From contig JAEUHD010000181.1 in NCBI GenBank assembly GCA_016793645.1, forward strand, positions 1 to 53,736: a stretch of DNA of 53,736 bases, read 5' to 3'. Below, piece after piece: positions 26,201 through 34,823 of the stretch. Each line of letters begins with the position of its first letter. The stretch's first letter is position 1. Below the pieces are notes generated by a model. The model made no database searches. It was not told the DNA's origin and saw only the letters and a list, made by a program, of their open reading frames with translations. Position numbers and translations under genes: made by a program. This DNA is from Verrucomicrobiales bacterium. Lineage in GTDB: Bacteria; Verrucomicrobiota; Verrucomicrobiia; Limisphaerales; UBA9464.

Positions 26201-27500
26201 AGGAGTTGTTGGAGATCAGGACCTCCTCCTCCGAATTAAACCGCTCCGGGGCCTGGGCCGCGGTTTCCTGAAGGAACGAATCGCCGGCCGCCGGTCCGTA
26301 GAGCAGGTCAATCGGCAGCACAAACAGGGAAGCTTTCGGAGCCTTCCCCTTGAAACTGGCGTTGGTCACCGATCCCTGCGGAGGACCATCCGGGCTCTGA
26401 TTGATCGTCCCCGACTGGGAGCCGTCCCCGGCGATGATTCCTGCGACATGCGTTCCGTGGCCGCTGGGGTCGGTCAGGATCTGGGGTTCGTTGGGAATCG
26501 TGTAGACCCGGTTGGTCAGGTCCGGCTGGCCGGCGTCGACCCCGGTGTCGTTGACGTTGACCAGGACCTTGCTGCCGTCGAGACCGTCAAAGGAGTCCGT
26601 GTTCTCGGGAACCGTCGTGGAACCGAGGGCGTAGGCAGTCAGGTCGTTCGCCAAGCCGACCGTGCGACGGGGCTCAATCCGATGCACCGACGGCATTCCC
26701 GCAATGGCCACAAGGGAATCGCGCGGCACATCCACGGTCAGCAAAGTCCCGAACGGCCCGCGCTCGCGTCCGATCACCCGTGCCCCGAGCGCCGCCAGAT
26801 CCGACGGCTCGCCGGAATCCGCGGCCACGGTCAGGATCAATTGGACACCCTCCGGCAGGGGCTCCTCGTGCAGGGCCAGGTTCAACAGCCGGGGAGTGAG
26901 CTTGAAATAGGGCTCCAGAGGCAGGATGGCGGCCACGCCGCCCGCCACGGCAAGACGTTCCGCGGCGTCCGGGGATGCCCGAACCAGAAGTGCGTTGTTG
27001 GGAACATAGGAAACGATGGACGCACCTGCCGCGGCGAGTTCGGCTCGGAACCCCGGGGTGATGGGCCCCTCGGCTTGCACGACCCACGCCTCCGACGGAC
27101 CGGAGGACCGCAGGGAGGCCGGAATCTCCAGGGGTTCCCCATTCGCCGTGTCGATGAGGGCGTTCCGAAGCAGCAGGGCATGCTCATTCCGCATCAAGAC
27201 ATCCACGGACGCGTCGGTGTTACGAAGTCGATTCGTCATCGTCGCATCCTGACGCGACGGGGCGGCGCCCTTGGGAAGGCCCACCACCGAAACCCAGCGC
27301 GGTTTGACCGGCACCGTCCGGGCGGAGCCCACGGAGGCCGCCGTGGACGCCTTGCTTGGGGACTCGTCCGCACTGGACGCGACCGGGTCGGGACCGGACG
27401 AGCGGCGGAACAACCCTCGCTCATGGGCACGCCAGGCAAGGAATGCGCACACCAGCGCAAACAGGGCCAGTGCCAGTTGATCTCGGCGGGAATGACGCAT
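20274..27500 (-). CDS. Giant multidomain S8 (subtilisin-like) serine protease
   Basis: A 2408-residue exported protease. After an N-terminal hydrophobic signal/anchor (LALALFALVCAFLAW) comes a propeptide-like region, then the S8 catalytic domain at ~305-690 with Asp318 (NVNDTGVD), His348 (GHGTHVAG), oxyanion Asn476 (SAGNQG) and Ser636 (GTSMSAP). Downstream are parts of a P/Homo-B domain (about 1325-1370, 1617-1650 and 1800-1845). They are split by LamG-type sequence and by a DUF642/CBM-like segment (about 1658-1797). Four ~118-residue repeats with an 'LTNGIP' core (near 1855, 1973, 2092 and 2210) resemble pre-peptidase C-terminal domains. A C-terminal 'IPGEKYRISFADDL' to 'RYYRIEQ' module ends the chain. 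It follows the GspK-like gene by 37 bp, which makes it a candidate cargo of that machinery (inference). Confidence 0.92.
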   Translation of the reverse strand: MRHSRRDQLALALFALVCAFLAWRAHERGLFRRSSGPDPVASSADESPSKASTAASVGSARTVPVKPRWVSVVGLPKGAAPSRQDATMTNRLRNTDASVDVLMRNEHALLLRNALIDTANGEPLEIPASLRSSGPSEAWVVQAEGPITPGFRAELAAAGASIVSYVPNNALLVRASPDAAERLAVAGGVAAILPLEPYFKLTPRLLNLALHEEPLPEGVQLILTVAADSGEPSDLAALGARVIGRERGPFGTLLTVDVPRDSLVAIAGMPSVHRIEPRRTVGLANDLTAYALGSTTVPENTDSFDGLDGSKVLVNVNDTGVDAGQPDLTNRVYTIPNEPQILTDPSGHGTHVAGIIAGDGSQSGTINQSPDGPPQGSVTNASFKGKAPKASLFVLPIDLLYGPAAGDSFLQETAAQAPERFNSEEEVLISNNSWGYIGFDEFEYSTHSASYDAAVRDALPGKTGDQPILYVFSAGNQGFGGNNGVGGFPDSVVSPGNAKNVVTVGALESLRAFTNAIIYDTNAEPVQIGGLVIKPGWQTNEGPYFTNQALLPLSDTDWQVAYYSSRGNVGIGVEGVDGRFKPDVVAGGSFVISTRSQQWSPDPLPPSDSPFFPTAVLFDEINARVLPDYRYELGTSMSAPAISGFLAQLQQYFEQRVNQFPSAAAYKALLINSAHPTSPDYVPIPGVSINYAGWGLPNLQRALGRGFRAVVNGTETDVIGMDSSGGVATGESVDLELNIVSTNAANQPLRLALVWTDPPGDPLVGPKLVNDLNLVVSNRATGEIYWGNDFDPETGFSRIRTTNDIPTNGLPTMDQVNNVERLVLPPPLSSNYVITVVGYRVNVNARRDSPTNVVQDFALAFSSDVDASDTNTVGVLQAGPAFNPISIAYVRPAVGTITNSVPLLNERAGENSPLVGGTNGSFKQWRFYVFTNSPGESTYLDVTNVNGSNVVFLTFPVGNLSRSRTNGPDVDLYVSRDPRLLDLNPEAVANADKSTSRGGSELLAFLGEPVSVNNVFYVGVKSEDHEAGEYGFIGFSTDQSPFDGEGNPQPFAIPLGRAIPDGTPDHPGIETYLAVNITRDPIRAVIATVTKSHENFPDLISELRFNQQKVVLQNHTRLQSLIGGTNVTVNYDDTGAGRADTIPADGPGSMIDFLGYTGVGPWFLNTVDNALGNTGSVDDFSLTLLLNDFGDDFVRRCVNGGFIDLEVIIVPPEASRLTVTIRNIEPPVPLEVFIKRDAIPDIFDPANNDKYAQIPSSGGSVSLGVRDVPPLQAGRYFIAVLNPSAAYVCFDIRGRIERNLDASFTRTFETEDLGVIPDAARRFASLTVDDPRPVTAMDVGLRVDHPRVSDLSIRLQNPRGYSAVVFEDRGGEATSGLGNTVISTNLRYQHVALSFEPGSHRASLYVNGSVVAEQVLPPDFRPVTSNQFFFGYDPQFQFRNQQVQLDDFGIWRRALRPQEVRDIYQNGLGGEPKQASDRNTGLMALWPFNVINALNRTPDLLGPNAAAVTHQVQLVPGAFPNESALLVPTPGFGIVTNDLQMPRVGEFTIEGWVAIPDRSTNAVIAGWWGDSTGGRFGPGIVSQGALGVGSLSGVLTDQAGRQVLLTSAPGVMNPGKLVTNYVFATFSENTNRSFEKIKFVPPPFTGQVFGEQLLSVDTFDAIPATNYPAGESFRGWSVLSNSVAVVQDSLIASSGLNFLAVSNGVVRRSFDAVVGERYKISFLARLHPEDTNTFETAVLVDGVAVTPPPVQAVADAWTTNSYDIRATRATVTLDFVGLTTPTNSPGLLVDDVAFLQTKGSVTYLPEEPVNSLMGAGQGIWTLELEDTREPYEGELLGWELTLTFAPATIPAIRLTNGIPYSTNVASGDSVYFYIDVPLEASTATNLLRSLDGSPLALWYNPTGVPGNGTLPDDTRLIFPTTGTNFLFSVLTTNLPPLLVPGQRYYLSVENLDTAAAHPFTVEVDLGVQITPLTNGIPLAATNANNGLFQYYSYNVSSNALGVSFILTNLAGNVNLVARRAPQLPTQTQFDYASTNTGVTVEQIDIDVASQPVRLTPGTWYLGVYAADPGVAPSTPIPYTILAVESMGRVIPLTNGIPTAGLLTNQFSEAYFVLDITNVPISGSFVVTNMTEDVSLYLHRELPLPSPTLYDYASTNAGTATEEILLTATSLPVPLSPGRWFVTVVSEVEGSVTFDVIGSYISTTATIIPLTNAIPYAAIDSPGTNSAYFSFEVPRDTPALLFEIYSLTGDATLRASRGTLPAFADPTNIFSFPQPGSLSERVSVRTNQVPDLAGLWYLEVAVESTNAINFTVQAATQSGGLLISTAPFQGTYVPGDPPQLVFDTIPGEKYRISFADDLKVPLALWTAIEIPPGSGTTVATAPGDVLTVELPPAPADNVQRYYRIEQVPQ

Positions 27501-27537
27501 GGAAGGCGGGGGACGGGGCCAGGGGTACGTGCGCCGG

Positions 27538-30500
27538 CTACGGATTGGAGAAGATCACACGCTGACTCTCAATCACCGGTTCGAGCCGGCGTGGATCGCC
27601 GTCCAGACGGAGGACGGACTTGGTCACGTATTCGCCGGTGATCGTGTAGTTGGTGGCAATGCCATACAAGGGACCCGGACGGAGATTCACGGCGTTCGGA
27701 GCCGGCTTCAGTGTCTGACCGAACGAATACACGACGAATCTCGGTTCATCGGCGCGCAGCAGGGAGAGGATCTGCTGGGGAAGACGCTCCAGAACCTCAT
27801 CCGAAACATTGCGGACGGCAGGCCAGTTCAATCCGGCCCTGAGGAAGGGGGCGCGATCCGTGAGTGTCGGCACCTGAAGAATGGAGCCGAGTTTTGGCAA
27901 CACGCCATCGGGATTCACGGGAACGCCATTCGTGTCTCGGGCGTGCAACACCGACAGGAGCCCGGGAGTCTCCCCGTTGATGCTGTTGGTGTAGCCGTTG
28001 AGGATCTCCTTGATGTACCGGGACCCCGGTTCAATGAAGAGGGGCTGTGGATCATCGGCGGGAACGGGGTCGGCATTCTCCAGGACGGGAACGGCGGACA
28101 ACAGGGCCGACCAGGCCGCCAGGTTTGTCTGATTCACCCCCATTTGCCCCCTGGCCGCATTCTCATTCAGGGCCGTGGTGAACAGATCCACGAATTTCCA
28201 ATCATTGGTGGGCATCGTGCGGAAGTTCCCCGCCCAGCCACACCACGTGAGCCGGGTTCCCACGAAACGGGTGTAGCGGGAGGGCTGACCTTCGCCGACC
28301 TCAAAGGGCAGCCGGGATTTGAGGTACAGCGTCTGCCAGGGCGTTCCCCGATGGACCCGCCCCAGTTGTCCGATCCCTCCAAAGGAGAACGAGGCGTTCG
28401 TACCGACCGGGAATTCCCAGTCGTTCGCCGAGCGAATCTGTGGATCCTTGTATGCGTAATGAAAGGCATACCCCGAGGGCGAACCGCTGGGAGCCCGAGC
28501 CCCCGAGAGATTGTTATTGGTGCCCCAGGGAGCGTAGGCATTGACCCACTTCCGGGTCGGGCCAAGGTCGAAGGTCGTCGACGTGATCTCCAGCTTCACT
28601 TCTCGATCGGAACCCCTGGTGATCCCGTAGAACTCGTCGGGGATTTCCAGATACTGGCCTTCCGTCATCAACGTATAACCCGGAAACAAATCCTCACGCG
28701 TATAGTGAACCAGCGGATCATTCGCCATCCGGCGATCCGACATGATGACGCGTGGTGACGGGTTGAATCCAACCTGCACGAGCGTTTTCGAACCAAAGTC
28801 ATTTTGCGCCTGCTGCGCCGAGCTGCCGACCGGCATGATTCCATAGAGGAACAGATTCATCCCGTTGGTCGCCGCCTGGATCTCCTGAACCGGAGGTCCC
28901 CCGCCAGGACCCTGGAGGTTCCGCCACAAGTTGGGCCCCACGGGCAGCCGCCCGATGGACGCCAGCATCTGATTGTTGATGCCCACCGTCCGGGTGCCGG
29001 AGCCCACGGCCAGGTTGGTGGACCAGAATATCGGTGCTGCGGAGGGCGTATCCGCACCCAACAGATTGTTGAAGAACCCTTGGGAGGATCCATCGGAAGG
29101 CATTCCCAGGGTGGAGAGGATGTTGGTCCTCACCATGACGCTCTCCAGCGTGACAAAATCCAGCAACCGGCCCGTCACGTCATCGGTGATGGCGCAGTAG
29201 AAATGGTTGGTGACATAGACCGAGAGAACCGGCGTCAGGTACTGGCGGTTCTGGGCGGAAAGGGTGACCCATCCCTCGTTGGTCCGCGTCGGCGAGATTG
29301 CCAGGTGATTGACAGGGTCGAAAATGAAGGAAGTCACCACGGCGAACCCACCCGGAACCGTGCCCGCCGTGGTTGGAAGCCCCACGGGTTCCTGAATGAA
29401 GTTCGGGGACGTCGTGTCCCGACGGATCACGAATTGTTCAATGTCCGTGGTGCGCGGATACCCGGGAGCCACCCGTTCCCCGGCCTTCCACCCACCCAAC
29501 ACCTTGTACTCAGTCCCCAGGAGCTCCCTCCGCCTCAGGATTGGCGCCGGATTCCCGCCTAGGGTCTCATCCCTAAGCGCCACCTCCATGATATTGGTGG
29601 TGATGATGCGGACGTTGCGCTTGAACTCCTTGTTGTACGAGTTCCACAACTCCAGACCGAACAGGTTGGTGACATTGACCAGGAACTGGAAGTCGGTGCT
29701 GAACTTCTTGGAGTTCGCGCCGTCAAACGGCAGCTCGCTTGCGGCCATCACGGTCTGCGGATTCGGCCGGCGCACCCGAAGCCGGCGGGTGGGCTGGACC
29801 ACGGTCTGCCACATCGCCTCGTTGAAATTGGGCAACCCCTTCTTGGCACCCACCACCCACGGGATTCCAAAGACATTGAAGCCTGTCCGTGAGGTCTGTT
29901 CATCCTCGGGAAGACTGGACGTCAGACGGTTGACCGCCTGGTCCGCGGTCACCCAGGGATACCGGTTGAGGAACTCGGAAGAGCCTCCGAGAATCTCCTG
30001 ATAGCTGTGGAGGCGGAGCAGATCCGGCGTCCGTTCGTCCCTGTAAAACAAGGGACGAAACACCGTGGGATAGGCGATGCGATCCGCGGCGGAGCCGATG
30101 AAGCGGTTCGTGCGCGCATCATAGATATTCGCAGCAACCTGCAGCAACCGGTGAACCTGCGCATCATAGACATGATTCGTCCGGATCCGCGCAGTCCCGC
30201 TCTGTATCGTGACGGGACCATGAATCGCCAGTCCGGGGACGTTGGTCCGCAATCCCTCGGGGCGGAACGGCAATCCGTTCGTGAACTCGGTCAGCAGCAA
30301 CCGGTGCGCGGCGTTGGTGAACCATTCCGTCGGGCCCCACGGCCGGAAGGTCGCGATCCGGGCCGAATCCTGAACAAGATCCGGATTATTCAGGTCGGGG
30401 GCGTAGTTGAGGTTCAGCTTGGCGCGCCGGTAGAATCCGTAGGGATTCTTGGACGGCCTCCGGCCAAGCACCGACTCCGCAAGGTCACTGTACGCGGGAT

Positions 30501-31890
30501 GGAATCCCGACTCGTACCGGGAGTCCCCCGAGTCGGTGCCCAGCTGGCTCAGCAGACGGTAAAAGGTGTGCGAATCGTACGAGCTGAGCGGGGACGTCTG
30601 CTTGCCGTCCGCCCTGTTTGTATACTGCCCGGTGAGCCGGGCGGCCATTCCCAGCCGGGGACTCAACAGGTCATTCAGGTCGACGAAATGGTTGGTGAGA
30701 TCGGCCCCCACCCAGGCCTTGTCCGCGAGATCGTTGTCATCCAGCCGTCGCCGGATATCCGACAGGGTGAGCACCAGCGGTCCGTCAGAGTACCCATCCA
30801 CAAAATCCCGGCGGAAGAGATTGTTGATTCCGTTGAAGTCAGGCTGTCCGGAATCCACCGCGTAGAAGTTCTGCGCGGAGACCGGGACAAAGTTCTCCTG
30901 ACGAAACCGCCGGAGACGTTCCGCATCCGAAAAGGAAAGTCCCGAGGAACCCAGGGCCATGTTGGTGCGGAACCGGTAGTCGGCCGCGTTCGCCAGCCAG
31001 ATGTTCGTGTTCAGTTCGGCCAGGAAACCGGCGGGATTGATCTCCCAGGCACCCACTCCCTGGTTCCGAAGATAGCCGCTCTCGATCAGGACATTGGGCT
31101 GGTTCGTCGGGGGCAGCACTTCGCCCAGGTTCAGCCGCTTGGCGTCGTTGCCGAAAAAGTTGATGTCGAGGGTGCGCGATGCGGGCACCACAACGTAGGC
31201 AAACCGGCCCACGAACCGATTGGTTCCCGAGTGGGGCACATCCGGATTCTGCAGCAACCCGATCCACTCGGGATCCCCCCACATCCATTCCATCTCGAGA
31301 CCGTTGGTCCGCCCCAGCTGATCCCGCTGCCACTGGATCCCGTTGGTCTCAAACTGACCATTGCGGTTCAGGTCGAGGTAGAATCGAAAATCCATCGGCC
31401 GGGCGGGATTCCGATTGGTCTGCACAAACACCGGGGGTCGCGGGTCGTAATAGAGATTCCCCAGCATCCGGGCGTAGTCCTGGCGTCCGTCCGCCGAGGA
31501 CAGATCAAAGAACGGGACCCCGTTGGAGCGGTAGTAGCCCACATTGGTCAACGACCGGTAGTTGAGGGTGTCGAGGAATGACGCACCCAGATTGAAGAAC
31601 GGATTCTGGTAATTGGTGGACACCTGGAATCCGCCATAGGCGAGCCGGTTGGTCTTCGCCGCCATGCGGCTCGTCAGACGCCCCTGCGCATGATTCAGTC
31701 CCGCCTCCGCCACGTAGCGGGCATCGATCTGCTCGGCATAGGTGGCCACGGATGAACGCTCACGCCGGCTCACCGCCAGGAACGCCACGGCGGTGATGGT
31801 CACCACCGACAACATCAGCAACGTGATCACCAGCGCGACGCCCCGACGGGCACCGGCGTCTCGCGCAATTGGAAAACGGATGGGGATCAT
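27538..31890 (-). CDS. Giant GspK/PilX-like pseudopilin (resembles Verru_Chthon cassette protein A)
   Basis: A 1450-residue protein whose N terminus is a prepilin-like signal, RRGVALVITLLMLSVV. Gly17 precedes the predicted cleavage site, and position +5 of the mature helix is Ile, not Glu. Loss of Glu5 is the hallmark of GspK, the cap of the pseudopilus tip, and 'GVAL' is the typical GspK start; the next helix has 'DARYVAEAGLNHAQGRL', as in PilX/GspK. Ordinary GspK proteins have ~320 residues, so over 1100 are extra here, rich in Asn, Thr and Arg with no domain I can name. It overlaps the upstream GspJ-like gene by ATGA. Similarity to the uncharacterised Verru_Chthon A family is by general pattern only. 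Confidence 0.8.
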   Translation of the reverse strand: MIPIRFPIARDAGARRGVALVITLLMLSVVTITAVAFLAVSRRERSSVATYAEQIDARYVAEAGLNHAQGRLTSRMAAKTNRLAYGGFQVSTNYQNPFFNLGASFLDTLNYRSLTNVGYYRSNGVPFFDLSSADGRQDYARMLGNLYYDPRPPVFVQTNRNPARPMDFRFYLDLNRNGQFETNGIQWQRDQLGRTNGLEMEWMWGDPEWIGLLQNPDVPHSGTNRFVGRFAYVVVPASRTLDINFFGNDAKRLNLGEVLPPTNQPNVLIESGYLRNQGVGAWEINPAGFLAELNTNIWLANAADYRFRTNMALGSSGLSFSDAERLRRFRQENFVPVSAQNFYAVDSGQPDFNGINNLFRRDFVDGYSDGPLVLTLSDIRRRLDDNDLADKAWVGADLTNHFVDLNDLLSPRLGMAARLTGQYTNRADGKQTSPLSSYDSHTFYRLLSQLGTDSGDSRYESGFHPAYSDLAESVLGRRPSKNPYGFYRRAKLNLNYAPDLNNPDLVQDSARIATFRPWGPTEWFTNAAHRLLLTEFTNGLPFRPEGLRTNVPGLAIHGPVTIQSGTARIRTNHVYDAQVHRLLQVAANIYDARTNRFIGSAADRIAYPTVFRPLFYRDERTPDLLRLHSYQEILGGSSEFLNRYPWVTADQAVNRLTSSLPEDEQTSRTGFNVFGIPWVVGAKKGLPNFNEAMWQTVVQPTRRLRVRRPNPQTVMAASELPFDGANSKKFSTDFQFLVNVTNLFGLELWNSYNKEFKRNVRIITTNIMEVALRDETLGGNPAPILRRRELLGTEYKVLGGWKAGERVAPGYPRTTDIEQFVIRRDTTSPNFIQEPVGLPTTAGTVPGGFAVVTSFIFDPVNHLAISPTRTNEGWVTLSAQNRQYLTPVLSVYVTNHFYCAITDDVTGRLLDFVTLESVMVRTNILSTLGMPSDGSSQGFFNNLLGADTPSAAPIFWSTNLAVGSGTRTVGINNQMLASIGRLPVGPNLWRNLQGPGGGPPVQEIQAATNGMNLFLYGIMPVGSSAQQAQNDFGSKTLVQVGFNPSPRVIMSDRRMANDPLVHYTREDLFPGYTLMTEGQYLEIPDEFYGITRGSDREVKLEITSTTFDLGPTRKWVNAYAPWGTNNNLSGARAPSGSPSGYAFHYAYKDPQIRSANDWEFPVGTNASFSFGGIGQLGRVHRGTPWQTLYLKSRLPFEVGEGQPSRYTRFVGTRLTWCGWAGNFRTMPTNDWKFVDLFTTALNENAARGQMGVNQTNLAAWSALLSAVPVLENADPVPADDPQPLFIEPGSRYIKEILNGYTNSINGETPGLLSVLHARDTNGVPVNPDGVLPKLGSILQVPTLTDRAPFLRAGLNWPAVRNVSDEVLERLPQQILSLLRADEPRFVVYSFGQTLKPAPNAVNLRPGPLYGIATNYTITGEYVTKSVLRLDGDPRRLEPVIESQRVIFSNP

Positions 31891-32870
31891 GGAAGCGGGA
31901 CCGGCGCGGCCGGCAATGGAATGCGCTGGCGGAAGACCAGGACGTTCGCGGCGTTGTTGGTCAGAAAACGGTTCCGAACCGCGGGAACATCCATCGAGCG
32001 GTATTGATCCACCAACTGGGTCGGCAGGATGCCCAGCTCAATTTCGATGGCCGAGGGGAGCATCTTGTTCTTGAAGAACGTGCCATCGACGGGAAACGCC
32101 GGTGCAACGGTGCGGGGACCAATCAGGGTATCGGCAGGAATCGGAAAGTTGGAAACCCCTCGGTCGACCTCATCCACAAGGGTGGCATCCAAAGGCTGAC
32201 CCTGGGGACCGAAGGGCGTGACCCGGAAAAACACCACCCCGTCGATCAACCGGCTGACGTGATTCGTCCGATAGGCGGAGTCGTTGAGGAAGCGATTGTT
32301 CAGCACCGAGATCTCCTCCGCCCCCCGCACGCCCCTCGCCCCCACCGGGCTGGTATCTTCGTAGCGCCACAACGTCCCCAAGCCGTCCACCGTGTCCATC
32401 GGGTTTTCCCCGGCGACAAAAAGCCCGGCCCCCAGCCAGCGACCCGGCTGCGGTTCGATCAGGTAGAACAGTTCATGGAGCGCGGATTTCCGACGTCCCT
32501 GGTCCCCGAAAATCTGCTCCCACGGCAGGCCATACAGCCCTCCCTGCGTCCGGATGACGACGAGGTTGGTTCCCGGGGGCACCGTCCTCTGAATCTCTCC
32601 CCGACGGTCCACCAGGTAGTTGGTGTTGATCCCGGAAGCGGCGGCCCGCATCACATCCCTCACGAGCAGGTCCAGCACGGAACGCCCACCCTCCGAGACA
32701 TCAACCTGATTCACATTGGCGCGAAGCGCCTTCTGGGTCTGGTCAAACAGGGCGTAAAGTGCAAGGACCACAACCGAGAGGATCCCGATGCCAATCAGCA
32801 TCTCCAGCAGCGAGAAGCCCCGCTTGGAACGCCGGCGCAATGCACGGGGGGATGGAAAAACTGGCTTCAT
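31887..32870 (-). CDS. GspJ/PilW-like pseudopilin (Verru_Chthon cassette C-like)
   Basis: A 327-residue protein with a class III prepilin signal: basic leader RALRRRSKRG, cleavage after Gly18, then FSLLEMLIGIGILSVVVLAL with Glu at +5. The following 'ALFDQTQKALRANVNQVDV' helix and 'DLLVRDVMRAAASG' resemble GspJ/PilW minor pseudopilins. The frame is open to 33047, but ATG 32870 gives the natural leader and lies 7 bp after the upstream gene's stop. The 3' end overlaps the K-like gene by 4 bp. Its place between I- and K-like genes supports the J assignment. Confidence 0.85.
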   Translation of the reverse strand: MKPVFPSPRALRRRSKRGFSLLEMLIGIGILSVVVLALYALFDQTQKALRANVNQVDVSEGGRSVLDLLVRDVMRAAASGINTNYLVDRRGEIQRTVPPGTNLVVIRTQGGLYGLPWEQIFGDQGRRKSALHELFYLIEPQPGRWLGAGLFVAGENPMDTVDGLGTLWRYEDTSPVGARGVRGAEEISVLNNRFLNDSAYRTNHVSRLIDGVVFFRVTPFGPQGQPLDATLVDEVDRGVSNFPIPADTLIGPRTVAPAFPVDGTFFKNKMLPSAIEIELGILPTQLVDQYRSMDVPAVRNRFLTNNAANVLVFRQRIPLPAAPVPLP

Positions 32871-32877
32871 GGGCGGG

Positions 32878-33870
32878 TCAAGGGCGCGGATCCCGGTTGA
32901 TGGAGGCGCGGTCAAATTTCCGCGGGCGGATCGGTGTCGAAGGCCAATAGACCGTGCTGGGCCGGTTGGTCTGATACAGGGTAAAGATGGGACGTCCGGA
33001 AACTTGAGTCCGAAGAGTCCGTACCCCCGGCCCAACCCGATACTCATCCCCCACCTTGAACACGGGCCACCGGAACGTCAGACGCAGGTCATACAAGGTG
33101 GCGGCCAGGGGATCCGTATCCACACGATTGACCCCCGCCGACTTGAAGAACTTGATCACATTATCGGGGTCGAGCCGGTACGCATTCAGCCAGCCACCGC
33201 TTTGGATGCTCTCGAGGGTGAAAAGATTCGTGAAGGACGGATTCTCCCGCGTCATATCCAGGCTCGGCGTCGTCGCCGCCGGGGTGAGTTCCACGTCCAT
33301 CTGGTATCGGAAAGAGTCCTGGAACTGGTTTTCGTCCACCGCACTGTTGACCCCGGGCGAGCCCCGAATCTGGGCATTCTGTGCCCCGGAAATCGATCGG
33401 AACACCGCCGTGATCCGGTTGCTGTAGACCACTCCGGAATCGGCCTCGAAGGTGGGAAGGGTCAACATCCCGACGATGTCATTCGCCGTGGTCAGCAGCA
33501 CGTTGGGATTGGGGACCGAGTCATTGAAGAACGGGCCGCGAAATCCATAAATTGCCGGGACCGAACCGCCCCCTCCAACTCCGTTGCCGCCCAACTGCTG
33601 GTGGTTGACGAGAACGTAGTCCAGGTAGTTCGTCAGATCCCCCCACCCTCCCTGCCCGTTCTTGAGAATATTGATCCATTGCTGTCCCTCCTGATCAATG
33701 ATCGTGTCCTCGCGATTTTGCTTTTGAACGGAAAGCCCCAGGGGCAGGACGCCCATGATGGCGACCATGGCAAAGGCGATGATCCCGATGCACAGCGCAA
33801 GTTCGATCATCGTGAACGCGGCGGAGTGTCGGCGACCTCCGGCAGAAGATGGGGTGCGAACGCTGTTCAC
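32878..33870 (-). CDS. GspI/PilV-like pseudopilin (Verru_Chthon cassette B-like)
   Basis: A 330-residue prepilin-like protein. The leader ends in Ala18, not Gly, and is followed by FTMIELALCIGIIAFAMVAI with Glu at +5. 'MGVLPLGLSVQKQN' after the hydrophobic helix is typical of GspI/PilV-type minor pilins. The start is GTG 33870, overlapping the stop of the H-like gene in GTGA, which indicates translational coupling. The soluble part is large for a GspI (usually ~120 residues) and contains a Gly-rich run (GGNGVGGGG). Confidence 0.83.
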   Translation of the reverse strand: MNSVRTPSSAGGRRHSAAFTMIELALCIGIIAFAMVAIMGVLPLGLSVQKQNREDTIIDQEGQQWINILKNGQGGWGDLTNYLDYVLVNHQQLGGNGVGGGGSVPAIYGFRGPFFNDSVPNPNVLLTTANDIVGMLTLPTFEADSGVVYSNRITAVFRSISGAQNAQIRGSPGVNSAVDENQFQDSFRYQMDVELTPAATTPSLDMTRENPSFTNLFTLESIQSGGWLNAYRLDPDNVIKFFKSAGVNRVDTDPLAATLYDLRLTFRWPVFKVGDEYRVGPGVRTLRTQVSGRPIFTLYQTNRPSTVYWPSTPIRPRKFDRASINRDPRP

Positions 33871-34805
33871 GGCTGGGGCGGCTTTTGGTACTTCACGCGG
33901 CCGGTCAGTGCCGAGACGCGAAGAACGTGGTTCGTATAGTTTTTGCGGGGTGTCTCAATGACATCCGGGACCGCCTCGAAATCGTATTGGTTGGTCTGGC
34001 CCAAACCCGACTTTCGATTGAAGGACGCGCTTCCGATGCCCACCGCCACGAAACGGTCGGAAAGGGTAGTTCCATTCCCGCGGGGCCGGCCATCGTACAG
34101 GAAATCATAAAGCCGCCCCTGGGCATCAAATCCGATGGCGGGCAGACTCACGTGGCCCAGTTCGAGCGCGTCCCCGGCGCGGTCGGGCCCCAGGGGAAAC
34201 GGAACCGTCAAGGTGGGAAGATTGGTCAGGATGATCTGGTTGGCGATCCCGGTGACGAAGGGTGGCAACTGAATTTGCAGGCCGTTGGTGGGGAACAACG
34301 CGCCTTCGGGGAGCGCCCGCCATTCCGTCAGGTACCGGCGCCGCCGGACACCGGGTTGTTCGCCGACACTCGCCTCGGTGTAGATCGCATAGGCGGAGTA
34401 CTGCAGCGGAAAAGCGTTGGTAAAGACCCGCAATCCGGCCTCCCGAAACAGGCGGTCCTCGTCGGTGGCCACGGGAAGCTTCAACAGGGCCTGATGCGCC
34501 CGACTGAGTTCATAGGGAAAGTTCGCATCCTGCTGAAACGGGGGCTGGAGGAAGACCATGTACACCGGCGCCCGGTTCTTGATCGCCTGAAGCCGGGCAT
34601 AGGCGAGGTCGTCCTGCACCTGTCGTTGCGCCGCCCCGATGACGTTTTCCTGCCCGAATCCGCGGAACGCGGGAATGGCCATGAACGTGATGAGCCCGAT
34701 GAGGGACATCACCACCAGCAGTTCCACCAGCGTGAATGCCCGTGCGGGAAACGGGATTCCCACCGGAATCCGGGGGTCCACAGTTCTGGAGGCAATGCGA
34801 CGCAT
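33867..34805 (-). CDS. GspH/FimT-like pseudopilin (Verru_Chthon cassette D-like)
   Basis: A 312-residue prepilin-like protein. A 23-residue leader ending in Arg-Ala is followed by FTLVELLVVMSLIGLITFM with Glu at +5. The segment 'AAQRQVQDDLAYARLQAIKN' after the helix is characteristic of GspH/FimT minor pseudopilins. Its first gene position after the two GspG-like genes and before the I-like gene fits the GspG-H-I-J-K order. It overlaps the I-like gene by 4 bp and follows the G-like gene by 18 bp. Confidence 0.85.
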   Translation of the reverse strand: MRRIASRTVDPRIPVGIPFPARAFTLVELLVVMSLIGLITFMAIPAFRGFGQENVIGAAQRQVQDDLAYARLQAIKNRAPVYMVFLQPPFQQDANFPYELSRAHQALLKLPVATDEDRLFREAGLRVFTNAFPLQYSAYAIYTEASVGEQPGVRRRRYLTEWRALPEGALFPTNGLQIQLPPFVTGIANQIILTNLPTLTVPFPLGPDRAGDALELGHVSLPAIGFDAQGRLYDFLYDGRPRGNGTTLSDRFVAVGIGSASFNRKSGLGQTNQYDFEAVPDVIETPRKNYTNHVLRVSALTGRVKYQKPPQP

Positions 34806-34823
34806 GGCGTTTAGGGAGCTGGT

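Noticed and set aside
24729..27641. 970-codon frame antisense to the S8 protease, and a similar 1088-codon frame at 37077-40343 antisense to pilC/pilB
   Set aside because: Both run opposite genes with complete catalytic motifs. Their composition (His, Arg, Gly, Asp rich) is typical of antisense frames in GC-rich DNA.
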